A stretch of DNA of 64,000 bases from NCBI GenBank assembly GCA_959347315.1, contig OY365806.1:36326264-36390263 (forward strand), read 5' to 3'. The DNA comes from Bimastos eiseni. Lineage: Eukaryota; Annelida; Clitellata; Crassiclitellata; Lumbricidae. Below, piece after piece: positions 1 to 10,900 of this stretch; positions within the stretch are counted from its first letter, which is position 1; each line of letters starts with the position of its first letter. The position numbers were made by a program, and so were the translations under genes. The notes below the pieces were generated by a model. The model saw only the letters and a list, made by a program, of their open reading frames with translations, had not been told where the DNA came from and did no database searches.

Positions 1-60
1 GCAGCCGGAGACAGCTCGAAGACAAGAACAGGTAGCACTCCATGTCAGATGCCACAGTGC
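1..60. other. Window edge, no feature seen
   Basis: Short non-coding stretch before the minisatellite; nothing recognised. Confidence 0.3.
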
Positions 61-205
61 CTCTACCAGGACGGACGGTGCCAAAATTGCCGGAGCTCTC
101 TGGCCTGAGGCTGCCAGGATGGACGGTGCCAAAACAGCCGTACTTCTCTGGCATGAGGCTGCCAGGATGGACGGTGCCATAACTGCCGAAGTTCTCTGAC
201 CTGTG
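61..205. repeat. Three-copy minisatellite, about 48-bp unit
   Basis: Three adjacent copies of a 48-50 bp unit, each containing CCAGGATGGACGGTGCCA or a near match followed by TTCTCTGG. No coding potential recognised. Confidence 0.8.
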
Positions 206-1669
206 ATATTTATAAACCTGCTGATGTTGCATAAATCTAAGCAGTGCTTTAATTGAGTAAATTTAATTAAGTCGATAAAACATTATAAAGAATGTAATGT
301 GTAAATTAGGTCAGGAATAGCAACTTAATTTTGCTAACTTGGAACTACCATCGTCTGGCATTCTGAAGCTCAAATTGCCTTTCTTGATATGGCTACTTGC
401 ACGAAAATGCTTTGGCTATGGCTAGAATAAAAAGATCTCTGAGGAACAGTCATGGGTTCATACAATCCAATGCTGCAAGTTTCCAGCACGAAGTCTTCAA
501 AAGTCGTGACCAGCCACAGAGATTACAAATTAGGCCAATACAAACTAAAGGATCCAGTTACCGAGGATCTCAATAATGGTCAGGATTTCTAACCTGACCT
601 CTGTAATGTGGATAAAATAAAATTTGACACGTTGAATATCAACATATTATTTCACTGGGCAGCGAAGTTAACTTATTATCAATATTAGGCACTAAAACAA
701 TATGTTCAACTCAATCTTCTCATCAATCTACAATTAATGTTCGAACATTTATTACTCTAAAACAAGAGAAGATAAGAACATCCATGGAGAAACAAGAGAA
801 AGAGAGAAAACGTGCAGCCAGGCAACCAATAGACCTACACAACAGGAAAACAGAAGGACATGAAAGACAGCAGACCTAAGCGAGAGAGAGAAATTTGCTA
901 AATTTAACATTTAGTAAAATAAAAAAAAATTATGTTACCGCAGTAGGCCTAGTTATTAAGTCTCATCGACCGGTCTCAATGGCAAATAGCATCAAAATTT
1001 GTAGCTTATGATCGCTAAATCGATCTACAAAATGAAAATAAATTCGATAAGAAATCTTTGTTAATTAATTTGCTAAGTATACCTGATACTCCTCGACGAA
1101 AATTCAATCGAAACAGATGTTGGCAAAGCAGAACTTGGAAGAACTGCAACGAATAACTGAAGATTTGCGAAATTTCGCAAAATCTGGAACTCGCCCGTCT
1201 TCTTCGAGATCCAAGCCGCAACTAAAAATTAAACACGGTGACGCAATCATGACGACACTTCGCCTTTGGCAAAGTGCCAGGTTTGTTCAGCATAAATAAC
1301 ATGTTCATCTTTATTATAAATAAGTAAGTAAAGTAAGTATATTCTTTAATAAAGATGCTAATAATTTTCGTATAAATTCAAACCGCTCTATGCTAACATA
1401 AATAGGTGCCTATTATGCGTTATACACTTATTTAACCAACAGTGCTGCCTAGTAAAAGAAGGACATATCAACGTTACAGGGATACAATGATCTCACTTAG
1501 ACTTGGTTCGCCAGTTTTGCTGCCCACCCCTCTTCGCTCCCTCAACTGGTTGTTCAAGTTCGTGCTCCGGTGTACAACCTGGAGTTAAAAATAATGTATA
1601 TGATGCAGACCGGTAGCGTAAAATTGTAGATTGATATTATACAGCATCTGGACAGTGGATAGTCAACGT
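206..1669. other. Downstream flank without recognised gene
   Basis: AT-rich non-coding sequence. Two overlapping short ORFs near 1.0-1.3 kb lie on opposite strands and resemble nothing I know. A purine-rich patch spans 770-900. Confidence 0.4.
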
Positions 1670-1812
1670 CAGACGTGTAACAAAGCTTTGAAAAGTGTGT
1701 CTGGGGCAAAATCTATTTAAAAAGCTTCCCCACTCTTTTAATTTTGCCTCCCAGAGATTTGAAAAATGAGGGGCGGCAAATAATCTTAGCAAAAGTCATC
1801 TTATTATAATTA
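1670..1812 (-). mobile_element. Truncated hAT-like element, CAGAGGTGTAACAAG family
   Basis: Reverse-complement match to the right half of the 11809 and 51539 elements. The terminal CAGACGTGTAACAAAG is at 1670, followed by the same internal GCAAAA and TTTTTCAAAT blocks. The other end is missing. Confidence 0.6.
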
Positions 1813-2615
1813 CTGCATATAAATAAAATATGCAGGACGCTTTTAAAGTATACACTATAAAGTAGACCTAATATTTTGTACAATATACAGTAAAATTGCA
1901 TGCAAATTAATCTTTTCCATCATCATGAGGTTTGTCAAATGGCAACAGCGAATGGGCTGGATGACCAATTAATTCAGGATTAACTCGCCGCAAGATTCAT
2001 GTCAACGCATAAGTTATTTAGGTCTAATATTTGATATGCATGCATACGGTCATTTGTCTAGCGCCTTCATAATTGCTTACGTAATATGCCCGAGTTTTGA
2101 TTAGTATTTCACATATAGTCAATAACTATAAACAACTATAATGTAGCTGTAAGATGGTCGAGTAAATTTGGCTGATGAGAACAAGGCAAATGTCAAAATT
2201 CAATAGGCAGATTCTTAAATGGTTAAAAATGTCGGGATTTAGGTGGAAGAGTAACACGTAGTACTTGAGCTAACCTTGAGATTGCTATGAAGGCATGAAG
2301 TACTTAATTACAACCTAGTTTCCATGGCCTCTGCATATGAAGGTGGAAGCCCATTCTTCACTTACTTAGGGGTTAGGTCAGTGTAACATTCGTTTATTGT
2401 GAGATCACTTGGTTGTCATCATGGTCAACGGGACAACTTTAGATTCATAAATTGGATTCTTGGGATACGATTTTTGTCATACTTAGACTGCAAAAGGAGG
2501 CCATTGGGTCACGATTGCGGACTATCTATAGGATGATGGCTGGATGAAAGACTGATTGTGCACGAAAGTGACGAGAATTATGTAGAATTACTGTAACAGA
2601 ACCGACACAGTCTTT
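1813..2615. other. Non-coding flank, nothing recognised
   Basis: No ORF, repeat or splice-supported exon seen. Confidence 0.35.
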
Positions 2616-2798
2616 TATGTATGCATGCATGCATGCATGCATGCATGTATGTATGTATGTATGTATGTATGTATGTATGTATGTATGTATGTATGTATGT
2701 ATGTATGTATGTATGTATGTATGTATGTATGTATGTATGTATGCATGTATGTATGTATATATGTATGTATGTATATATGTATGTATATATGTATGTAT
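2616..2798. repeat. Tetranucleotide microsatellite (ATGC/ATGT)n
   Basis: About 180 bp of ATGC then ATGT repeats with a few ATAT interruptions. It abuts the 3' end of the minus-strand LINE fragment, as LINE tails often do. The Met-Tyr-Val-Cys ORFs here are artefacts. Confidence 0.95.
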
Positions 2799-3139
2799 CT
2801 AGCTATTTATAAGAACCGCTCGAAGGCGCTAAACGCAGCTACTCGTCAGATCTAAGCAAATGCGATTTGAGTAATTTAGAAAATGTTTCCTGGGTTGCAA
2901 GCGGTGAAAAGTTGCGAATTTGTAATGGAAGAGCGTTCAAATATGATGATCCAATGCATGAGAACGCACGGTTTGTGCGCATCGACGTATAGGAGCGCGG
3001 GACCATCAAGTTCCCACGAGCCGCAGCACGCAATGATCGACGACCAGGCTGGGTGGAGACTGGAAGACAGAGCTTTCTGATGTATTCTGGAGCCGTGCCG
3101 ACCACCGATGTTCGTCCCATGAGGATGGTCTTGAATGTG

Positions 3140-3236
3140 AGTCTATCCTCAACTGGGAGCCAGTGCAACGTTTCACGCATATATATATATATATATATAT
3201 ATGCGTGAAACGTTGCACTGGCTCCCAGTTGAGGAT

Positions 3237-3241
<5 letters not shown>
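3140..3241. repeat. 102-bp perfect palindrome within LINE fragment
   Basis: A 41-bp arm (3140-3180), an (AT)10 centre (3181-3200) and the exact reverse complement (3201-3241). The arm encodes the LHWLPVEDR segment of the LINE, so the segment has been duplicated in inverted orientation. A further 39 bp of AT repeat follows. Confidence 0.97.

Positions 3242-3279
<38 letters not shown>
3242..3279. repeat. (TA)n microsatellite
   Basis: About 38 bp of alternating TA directly after the palindrome, separating it from the rest of the LINE fragment. Confidence 0.95.
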
Positions 3280-3281
<2 letters not shown>

Positions 3282-3561
3282 TGAAATATGCGAGTATTTT
3301 GGCAATTTGACGACGACTCGGGCTGAGGACGGATTGAAGGCTTGAAGCTGTCTTATCCGGAACTTTGGCAGATCCGCAAGGACACCATTGCAGTAGTCCA
3401 GGCGAGTCAGCACGAAGGTGTGAACACGAGTCAGCGGCGTCTAATGACAGATTTCGCCGAACGACTCTAATCTGGCGTAGCTGATGAAAGCAAGAACTTG
3501 CCAAGACGTGCACAGGGAACTGACATGTTCCTTCTAGGACAGAGGGAGGAAGCCGAAAATC

Positions 3562-4068
3562 CGATATTACATATATTACGTTTGCAAAATAATTTTTTTT
3601 ATAATACGTAAACTAAGAATCGGCTTTCTTGAGACCCCTACCTTCTATTGCACCGCGTACATTTCGTGGATCACCTCCCCCATGCGTACGTACATCTGCG
3701 CTCTACCCCCCATAGCAAAGGTAAAATCGCTAAAGACATCTATAAGACATTGATTTTACAACGGACTATTTATTTTTGTTAAGCATGGTATATAACAGCT
3801 CAAATTTTTTAACTGTTATGAAGAAATAAAACACTAACAATACTTATATTAAGAAGTTTTAATGCTGCATAAAATTGCTTAAGCAGGAATATAGACTTTG
3901 ATTTGGTTTACAGTTCTGATTTTAATATTCCGTATTGTGCACGTCATAATTAGACAATTATATTTGCGTATGTACATATTTTCTGGACCCTCCCCCACCA
4001 TACACACCCCTACGCAAAATCGCCGAACTTCGAAACCCCTCTCCTCTCCGTAATATGTGGACGGCCCC
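3562..4068 (-). mobile_element. Non-autonomous TIR element, GGGGCCGTCCAC family
   Basis: Reverse-complement relative of the 31115 copy. The right end reads TAATATGTGGACGGCCCC followed by TAA, and the left end is degraded (ATATATTACGTTTGC). No ORF. The TTA/TAA flank would fit a PIF/Harbinger-type target site; this is tentative. Confidence 0.6.
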
Positions 4069-4264
4069 TAACGCTGTTTGCTGGGACCGTTACTGCCTAC
4101 CGAAGCTTTTCTATAGGCTAGCACTGTATACGCCTATAGGCCTTCCATCACACATTGGTGGCCCTGATCGATCGATCGCCTCCCTCCATTTGGTTGAACA
4201 AAGTCGCCTCACTTTTCTTTTTGCGCGGACTTCCTTTTAGTAGAGCTATGCGTTTTCGATGGTA

Positions 4265-4450
4265 TGCCTTCCCTTTATTTAAGGCCCATCCATATATTAC
4301 GTACGCCAAATATAGTATTTTTAGACCCCTTCTCCCTGTTGCACCGCGTACATTTTTCGAACCCATACCCTAGGCGTTTGTACATCAGAGATCCAACCCA
4401 CCCCAGTACAAAGGTTAAATAGCTAAGGACATATTTAAGACTATGGCGAA
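4265..4450 (-). mobile_element. Truncated copy of the GGGGCCGTCCAC TIR element
   Basis: Begins TTAAGGCCCATCCATATATT and continues with the same internal blocks (TTGCACCGCGTACATTT, GTACAAAGGTTAAATAGC) as the full copies, then stops at the start of a tandem repeat. Confidence 0.65.
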
Positions 4451-4460
4451 ATTGCCTGTG

Positions 4461-4670
4461 CATTGCACGCTGTTTTAGGTCCTTCGTCGTTCTGTGGGAC
4501 TCTATGGGCGTTGCACGCTGTTTTAAATCTAGATCCTTCCGCGTCCCGTGAACTCTATGGGCCTTTTTAATTGCACGCTGTCAGGTCCTTCAGCGTCCCA
4601 GGGACTCTATGGACCCTTTTAATTGCACGCTGTCTGGTGCTTCCTTCATCGTCCCCAGGGACAATGTGAC
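4461..4670. repeat. Minisatellite, four degenerate units of about 50-65 bp
   Basis: Repeats of TTGCACGCTGT, a variable middle with TCCTTC, then GGGACTCTATGGGCC. Not coding. Confidence 0.75.
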
Positions 4671-5289
4671 GCTGACGCTTTAGACGTTTAGTATAAATAG
4701 AAGAGCTGTAAAGCAGCAAAATAATTATCATCACTATTATGTATGCGTCGCTGTTATATAAACTTATATCAGTCAACAGTAGGTTGAGGTCGTCAGCGTA
4801 GTCTTCAGTGCAGTTTAGTTGAGCTGCTGCTGTAGTGTTTTAGCCTGTAGGCAATGTAGTGTTGTGCTATTCGACCGTTTGCACGTTGTGTACTTTCTTT
4901 CGTTGCCGTTGAAAAGAAAAGTTGGTGAAGCTGTTGAGTTGGTGTCGTTTCTTCTTGGCAAGACAATCGTCACCGTCTAATCTTAACATCGACAGCACCG
5001 ACTGTCATCGTCGGTGCTGCCATAAAGCCCTTGGCCAGACCTGAAAGGCCGAAAGCAGCGGGCATCAATCAGAAGGGGAAACTCGGAACTCGCCATCCTC
5101 GGACACCAATTATTTACGGATTTGATTTGGTATAGGCCTAGCGCCGGTGAATAAGCTGCATGGTCTTCCTGACGTGGTTTTTGTGGACGGTGAGAAATTT
5201 TTGAGGTTTTATATTATATTTTTTTATCAAAGAAAGCAAGGAGGAAGAATTTTTCCTGGGTGCATTGCCGTATTCTGAACCGCCAGTCA
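4671..5289. other. Unassigned sequence
   Basis: No gene recognised. A local inverted repeat GACAGCACCGACTGTC then GTCGGTGCTG lies near 5.0 kb. Confidence 0.3.
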
Positions 5290-5615
5290 CGCGCCCGAGA
5301 ACAAGAAATTGATTTTACCGTATAAGTCATTTATTTGTGCCAAGCATCATATTTCGCAGCATAAATTAGTTAACTGTTATGAAGAAATAAAATATTAATA
5401 CACTTTAAAAAGTATTCGCAGTGTTTAGCAAGTAGGCCTAATAAAATGCCATCCGGACGACTATGAGATAATCATATAAATAGAGTTATAAATTGGATTA
5501 TGTATGTGGACTTTATAATCAGACAGTCATTTATGTATGTATGTATTTCTGTTTAATGTACTTGTACGCACAATCGCCGAAATCGAACCCCCTCCCTGCA
5601 TACGTAACATGTAAA
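5290..5615 (-). mobile_element. Internal fragment of the GGGGCCGTCCAC TIR element
   Basis: Shares TTAACTGTTATGAAGAAATA and the downstream block ending CACAATCGCCGAAATCGAAC with the 3562 copy; termini are lost. Confidence 0.5.
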
Positions 5616-5944
5616 TGAAACTTCAGCTCCCTTCATAGAAACCATCTGGATATTTCACAACAAAGGGCTCAATACACATTCTCAACATCGATGAGTGAAT
5701 GAATGAAACACTCTTTTGACGGTCATTATACTCATCTAATTGATTAGGAAAAATCATGCGGGATTCATACCACACTACATTACAGATGTTAAACGAACAG
5801 GAAGCAACAATACTTACCAATGAGCTCGCTTCAGAAGCCGCTGCTCCATCATTTTTTTTATAAAGCGGGCTTTGAGAAGCGAGCGTCACAAAATGGGCGC
5901 AATGACCAGCCAAATTTGGAGGCCCTTACAAACTTGAGGTTCCA

Positions 5945-6250
5945 AGCTGGTTTGGTGAATAGAATTCTGCTTAACTAGAAGCTAGATTGATATTAAGAAT
6001 TCTGCTCAAATGGAAGCTGGATCGATGAGATGAAGTTTTATCAAAAAGATTGGTTGGATTGATGAAAAGAAATCTGCTTTAATAGAAGCTAGATTTATTA
6101 AAAGAATTCTGCTTAACTGGAACTTCGCAAGATGAAAAGAATTCTGCTAAAAAGGTAGCTGGATCCAGCCGGTCGATGAAAGAATTCTGGCCTAAATGAA
6201 CATTGGATTTATGAAAAATTCGGATAAGTTGTAGATGGATCAATGAATAC
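5945..6250. repeat. Minisatellite of about 40-bp units (AGAATTCTGCTTAA)
   Basis: About seven diverged units with AAGAATTCTGCTTAA, a spacer, GAAGCTGGATTGATGAAA. The same module recurs at 9.55-9.79 kb and inside the fold-back elements at 14.3 and 34.6 kb. Confidence 0.75.
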
Positions 6251-6385
6251 AATTATTTCCTGAAATGAAAAATAAAATTGATGAAAGTTATCATGGACAT
6301 TGCCAGACTGTCTACGTACTGGGTAAGGTAGAAACGTCCGGGAGGAATTGTTCTAGGGCCCTAGGGTAATGCCCGGGGAAAATGT

Positions 6386-7208
6386 CAGTGTTGGGCACGA
6401 GGCCAAAACCTCGAGACCAAGACCGAGACCAAGAGGTCCAAGACCAAGACCAAGTGGCCCGAGACCAAGACCGGGAGATCCGAGACCAAGACCAATACCG
6501 AGACCAAGACTCTTTTTTTATAAGCAATTCAATTTATTTAGACTCTAAACGGAATAACACGCTTAAAACATTAATTTTATTGCTGAAGATTGCTAATCTT
6601 AATATATGGCCCAGAAAACAGTTTTACCGACCAGTCTGAACTTTTGTGGGTTCAGCCCTAGGCTTCGGCCTGAGAATATCACACCATAAATTACTTGCAT
6701 TATACGATAGGTTCTATATAAGACATCTGAACAAGTAGATTAACGTTCCGTTTGAATGGTTTAGGCTTATTTGTACTCGGAATTGTAGGTTAACAGTGAC
6801 TACACGTGGCCGACCACATAATAATTAGATTGTTCCAAAACCTTGACATTTTTGAACGTAAACTTTGAAATGGCTGGTTCCGCTGCAAATGCATTTTTTG
6901 CCCATAGAAACAGGTAGGCCTATATATAGATGGTCAGCGCGTGACATATCGATAACAAGCGCGTAGGGCCTAAACATCCAATGTCTCTAATAATCGAAAA
7001 TACCCGACAAATATCAAAGAAATTGCTCTGATACGGCAAATGACCAAGAACGCTAAACTAAGACGAAGACCAATCCCAAGACCGTTTCTTTAAGACCAAG
7101 ACAAAGACCGACGCAGTCGAGACCAAGACCAATGGTCCGAGACCAAGACCGATGCATTCGAGACCAAGACCAAGACCGCAGTTTTCCGGTCTCGAGACCA
7201 CATCCCTG
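6386..7208 (+). mobile_element. Non-autonomous hAT-like element with CAAGACC arrays, copy 1
   Basis: Starts CAGTGTTGGGCACGAG, has GAGACCAAGACC minisatellites at both ends and a unique middle of about 500 bp, ends ACATCCCTG. 823 bp. Close relative of the 22948 copy. Flanks GAAAATGT and GGAAATGG match at 6 of 8. The Trp/Ser-rich and Asp/Gln-rich ORFs are translated minisatellite. Confidence 0.8.
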
Positions 7209-7219
7209 GGAAATGGGAA

Positions 7220-7930
7220 ATGTCATGAAAATTACCAACGAGAATATCCAAGAAAATGTCCGTACACCATGAATGCGGTAGAAGGGCAGTAAGTGGTCAA
7301 GTCACCACATATCAGGTTATAGGAAACAATAACTAAGTTCAAACTCACAATCCGCAGTAGATATTAGTACATGTAATTCAAAGTCAACTTTGTCTCTACT
7401 GCTTTCTTTCACCTGTTCAAAGGCACACATCACACTGAAAGTTACGAAGTCGAGCTTCAGGCAAAACTAGTCACTAGAAATAATACATTTAGTTACCAAC
7501 ATATTCCGTCTATCTCAAGACGCAATAATAATAATTTTTGGTTAGCCTATCTACTTATTCTGTCAGTGTCACAAATGCACGACGACAAGCTAGCTAGGGA
7601 GCTAATCAGCAATTATTCACGAAATCAATCAGAGAATCATCTAAAGGGAAACTCAAACCATCTAGCATTCATCCAATTATTTCTCAATCGATCATCAATC
7701 GACAAATGCAAGAACAGTCACAAGTCTTCATCACACGATCAAAGTGTCTGTGATCCCGACACAGATTTTGGTGACTTAAGTCTAAAACTATCGTGCTGCG
7801 ACTCTTCTCCCTAGATGACGCTGAAGGTGCTGATGAATTGCCGCCGCCTTTGTTTCCCAATCTGCACAGTTTCGGCAGCTGCTGTGTTCAAGACAAGGGC
7901 AGCGATGACATGGCGTATCCGTAGCGACAG
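7220..7930 (-). other. Former tail coding sequence and 3' flank of PMCA copy 1
   Basis: Minus-strand sequence continuing past the TAG resembles the rest of copy 2 exon 21 (7.80-7.93 kb) and then copy 2's 3' flank. For example, CTCAATCGATCATCAATCG near 7684 matches 55047, and CTGCTTTCTTTCACC near 7400 matches 54272. It is probably 3' UTR. I could not fix a polyadenylation site. The plus-strand 82-codon ORF here is a shadow. Confidence 0.6.
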
Positions 7931-7975
7931 CTAGCTGAGAGGTGTAGATTGCTGGAACGCACGCACCACTCGTCT
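7931..7975 (-). CDS. ATP2B: PMCA copy 1 exon 21, truncated C-terminus
   Basis: Fourteen residues, [14 protein letters not shown], then TAG. They align with IRVVNVFQEATSAP of copy 2, the second half of the calmodulin-binding helix. Acceptor GTTTAG|AGACGA, phase 0. In copy 2 the codon at the TAG position is CAG and 49 more residues follow. Beyond the TAG the homologous sequence here has lost 5 nt and its frame. Either a genuinely short isoform or a decaying last exon; another terminal exon elsewhere cannot be excluded. Confidence 0.72.
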   Translation of the reverse strand, partial: RRVVRAFQQSTPLS

Positions 7976-10900
7976 CTAAACATTAAAGAAGAACAGCGGC
8001 GTAGTATTGTTGAATAATATTGTCCATAATCAATCTGTGTAGGCCTAATTTGGGAATATCAATACAATGCTCGTTACACAGCAATCTGCGTCAGTTCCAG
8101 ATTTATTACAGGAGCAAGCAAGATTATGGCCTACGAGCGATACAGTGCAGACGGAAGCTCAAAAGTTAACAGTTTGGAACATCAATATTAGAGTGAGAAA
8201 AACTTTGCATACGGAGAAGCAGATAAGATATGCCGGAGGCAAATCAAGACGAGACAAACCCCTCCTAGTGCATTCCGCTTCCCAATCATTACCCCTCCAT
8301 TTTTGTCGCATCACTTCCCAATCATATCTCTGCACTCCTATCCATCTATATTCACTTTCTTCCCCTTCCCAAACCGTGTTCACCCCTCCCCTTAATCGTG
8401 ATCTTAGGGGTCTCGGGGCATTACCAGGCCATTTAGGCCTACCCTAAGACAATATTTCAATGCTGTAGATGATCGTAAGTGAGTTTAGAACATTATAAAG
8501 CCAATGAAAGCAGAATTTTTTGTTCCCAAATATCGTCTGCAAGGGTCTGTAAAATACCGACAGCAAATCTTCTCAATAATTTCAATCAGGGCTTACTCCA
8601 CGAATCGATTTCCAGCTCTTACGAAATAAAGCACTGCATGACGATTTGAAATTGTATGAACTGATTTCGCTAATTCCATAGTAATTGTATTGTATTGAAG
8701 GATTTATAAAGCACCTTTATGCATCAGTAAAATGCATTGATTTCATTCATAGGCACTGCAATGCCAGGTTAGACGCTTCGAGGAGAAACCACTCCATCAG
8801 GGAAAGGTAGCAAAAAACTCTTTAGACCAACACGTCATCTTAATTCTCACGTCGAAGCATGACGAGGCATGTCTTAAGAATTTTGACGATGCACTCGCAT
8901 CGTCTTGCCACATACTAACTATGGGCCTGCTAGGAGATTGTTAAATCTGCCGCGTTTCATCGTGCATGTAATTGTGACAAATAACGTGTCATCTAAACCT
9001 AACAGGAAGTTCTGTTCATACGCAACTTAACGCAATGCATTGTAGGCCTTACGACTAATGGATGGATTGATCTAAAAATTATAAAATCAATTCAGAGGTG
9101 GTTAGGTACAGCTTGGGAAACAACTGTTAATTAAACTAGTAGGCCTAGGCAAAGCCTATTTAGGTCAGAAAACTCAGAATCAAGAGGTCAAGTTTAAATG
9201 CCGTCAAATGCGCGCCGTTAAAAGTGCGCAGCAAAATATGCCTGTCAAATGCGCGCGATGTCAATAGCACGCAGTGAGACTATTAGACTGTAGGTTGTTT
9301 TCCACTTTGAATGATTACGTTTTCTCGTTGATCGATTAACCCATATAAAGAAATAATTGTAAAATTGCATTCACATATTGAGCTGCCGTCTTCAGGTGCA
9401 AATCAGACTTCAAACTCATGTGTAACCTGTTAGATGTACCTCGATGTGTCTTTGAACGAGCTCACGCCAAAATGTGTTGATTCCAAGTATTTATTTTAAT
9501 CTTAATATCAATCTGAATATTCAGCATAATTAGAGTAATGCATAACCGGAAGCTGGTTCGATGAGAAATATCACACTTAAGTAGAAGCTATATTGTGAGT
9601 ATTGATGAAAGAATGTCGCTTAAACGAAAGCTAGATCGATGAAAAATAATTATGCTTAAATATAAACTCGATTGGCAAAAATGATTATACTTAACTGGAC
9701 TGTATCGATGAAAATAATCGGGCTAGAGCCTAGAGTAGATGCTGGGTTTATAAGAGAATGCCGCTAAGACAGAAGCGGGACCAATAAGTAAAGCAAGAAT
9801 TAACACATAGGCCTACATTTTAGTTGGGTAAGGTGTTTCGTTGCAGCTTTGATTAAACATTTTCTTTTTCATATGTATAATTCTTTCGTTCGTGATTCTG
9901 TCCACTAAAGCGTGACCCGACAAAAGAGCGCTGACAAAAGAGCGCCGTCAAAAGAGCACCGACAAAAGACCGCCCGACAAAAGACCGCCCGATATAAGGG
10001 TGCTGAACATTTATCTATCTTATGACTGCACCATATGCTTTTCAAATCCGGCATCTACACCATCAATGCTTTCATCCAACTAATCACTGCTTTCATCACA
10101 CTAATCAGTAATCACATATTCACCCACTGTACATAATCTATTGGCACCACATAATTCACGAGGGCTGTCCAAATTGGTAGTCGAAAGGAGATCTAAACCG
10201 GATTGCCAAAGGGTGCAGACCAAAACAGAAATCAGAGTAGCTGCCAAGGCAGAGGTTGGAAAAAATAAGATGAGCTGAGCAGATGACGATCAGGCAGGTT
10301 GTATGGAGAAGAGTTCGCAAATATATTCGGGGTGGAAGCATTGTAGGGAGTTGTAGGTTCATGACAGGACTTTGAAGTGATTGCTCTGGAATTTAAAAAA
10401 AATGATAGATTAGATTGGATGACAGAAGTATCCACTGGCAGGTTCTACAGACATGAACAACTCAAGCAATGTAATCCCATCCAGACATGCACACGAAGTT
10501 CAACTATAAGTTAAACATAAGTAGGTACAAAGAGGTATAAAGGTACTGAGGTACAAAGGTACTGAGGTACAAAGGTACTGAGGTACAAAGAAACTATACT
10601 AAACCAATCAAGGTGGACTGTTATACCTGTTGCTGAAGACGATTAACGCCTCGAATCCACAGAATACGACCTTTACTACTTATTTCATCGGGAAGGTCCT
10701 CTGTGGCTATCACCTCCGTTTGTACGGCATTCCTTCTATCGCTCTGTTCCATTTCTTGCGATGTATCTTGGCCCAGTATAATAGATTTTGACAATTGACG
10801 ATCAGGAATTGATGTCATTATCTAGAAAAACGCGATAACATGCAGCATCAGCAGAGTAATGAAATGCATGGTAATGGAATGTAGTGTAAAGAAGTTCATG

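Larger units (their letters stand above)
2839..3500 (-). mobile_element. CR1/L2-like LINE reverse-transcriptase C-terminal fragment
   Basis: Minus-strand frames read DYCNGVLADLPK near 3.4 kb, LHWLPVEDRLTFKTILM near 3.15 kb, then SLRAAARGNLMVPRS, AFSCIGSSYLNALPLQIR and LLKSHLLRSDE with a stop at 2839. This is the conserved C-terminal part of CR1-type LINE polymerases. It is interrupted by AT arrays and an inverted duplication. Confidence 0.8.

Noticed and set aside
2617..2855. Three overlapping Met/Tyr/Val/Cys-repeat ORFs
   Set aside because: They are frames of the ATGC/ATGT microsatellite.
8067..8447. 126-codon plus-strand ORF
   Set aside because: Lies antisense in PMCA intron 20, and the homologous copy 2 intron does not keep the frame.
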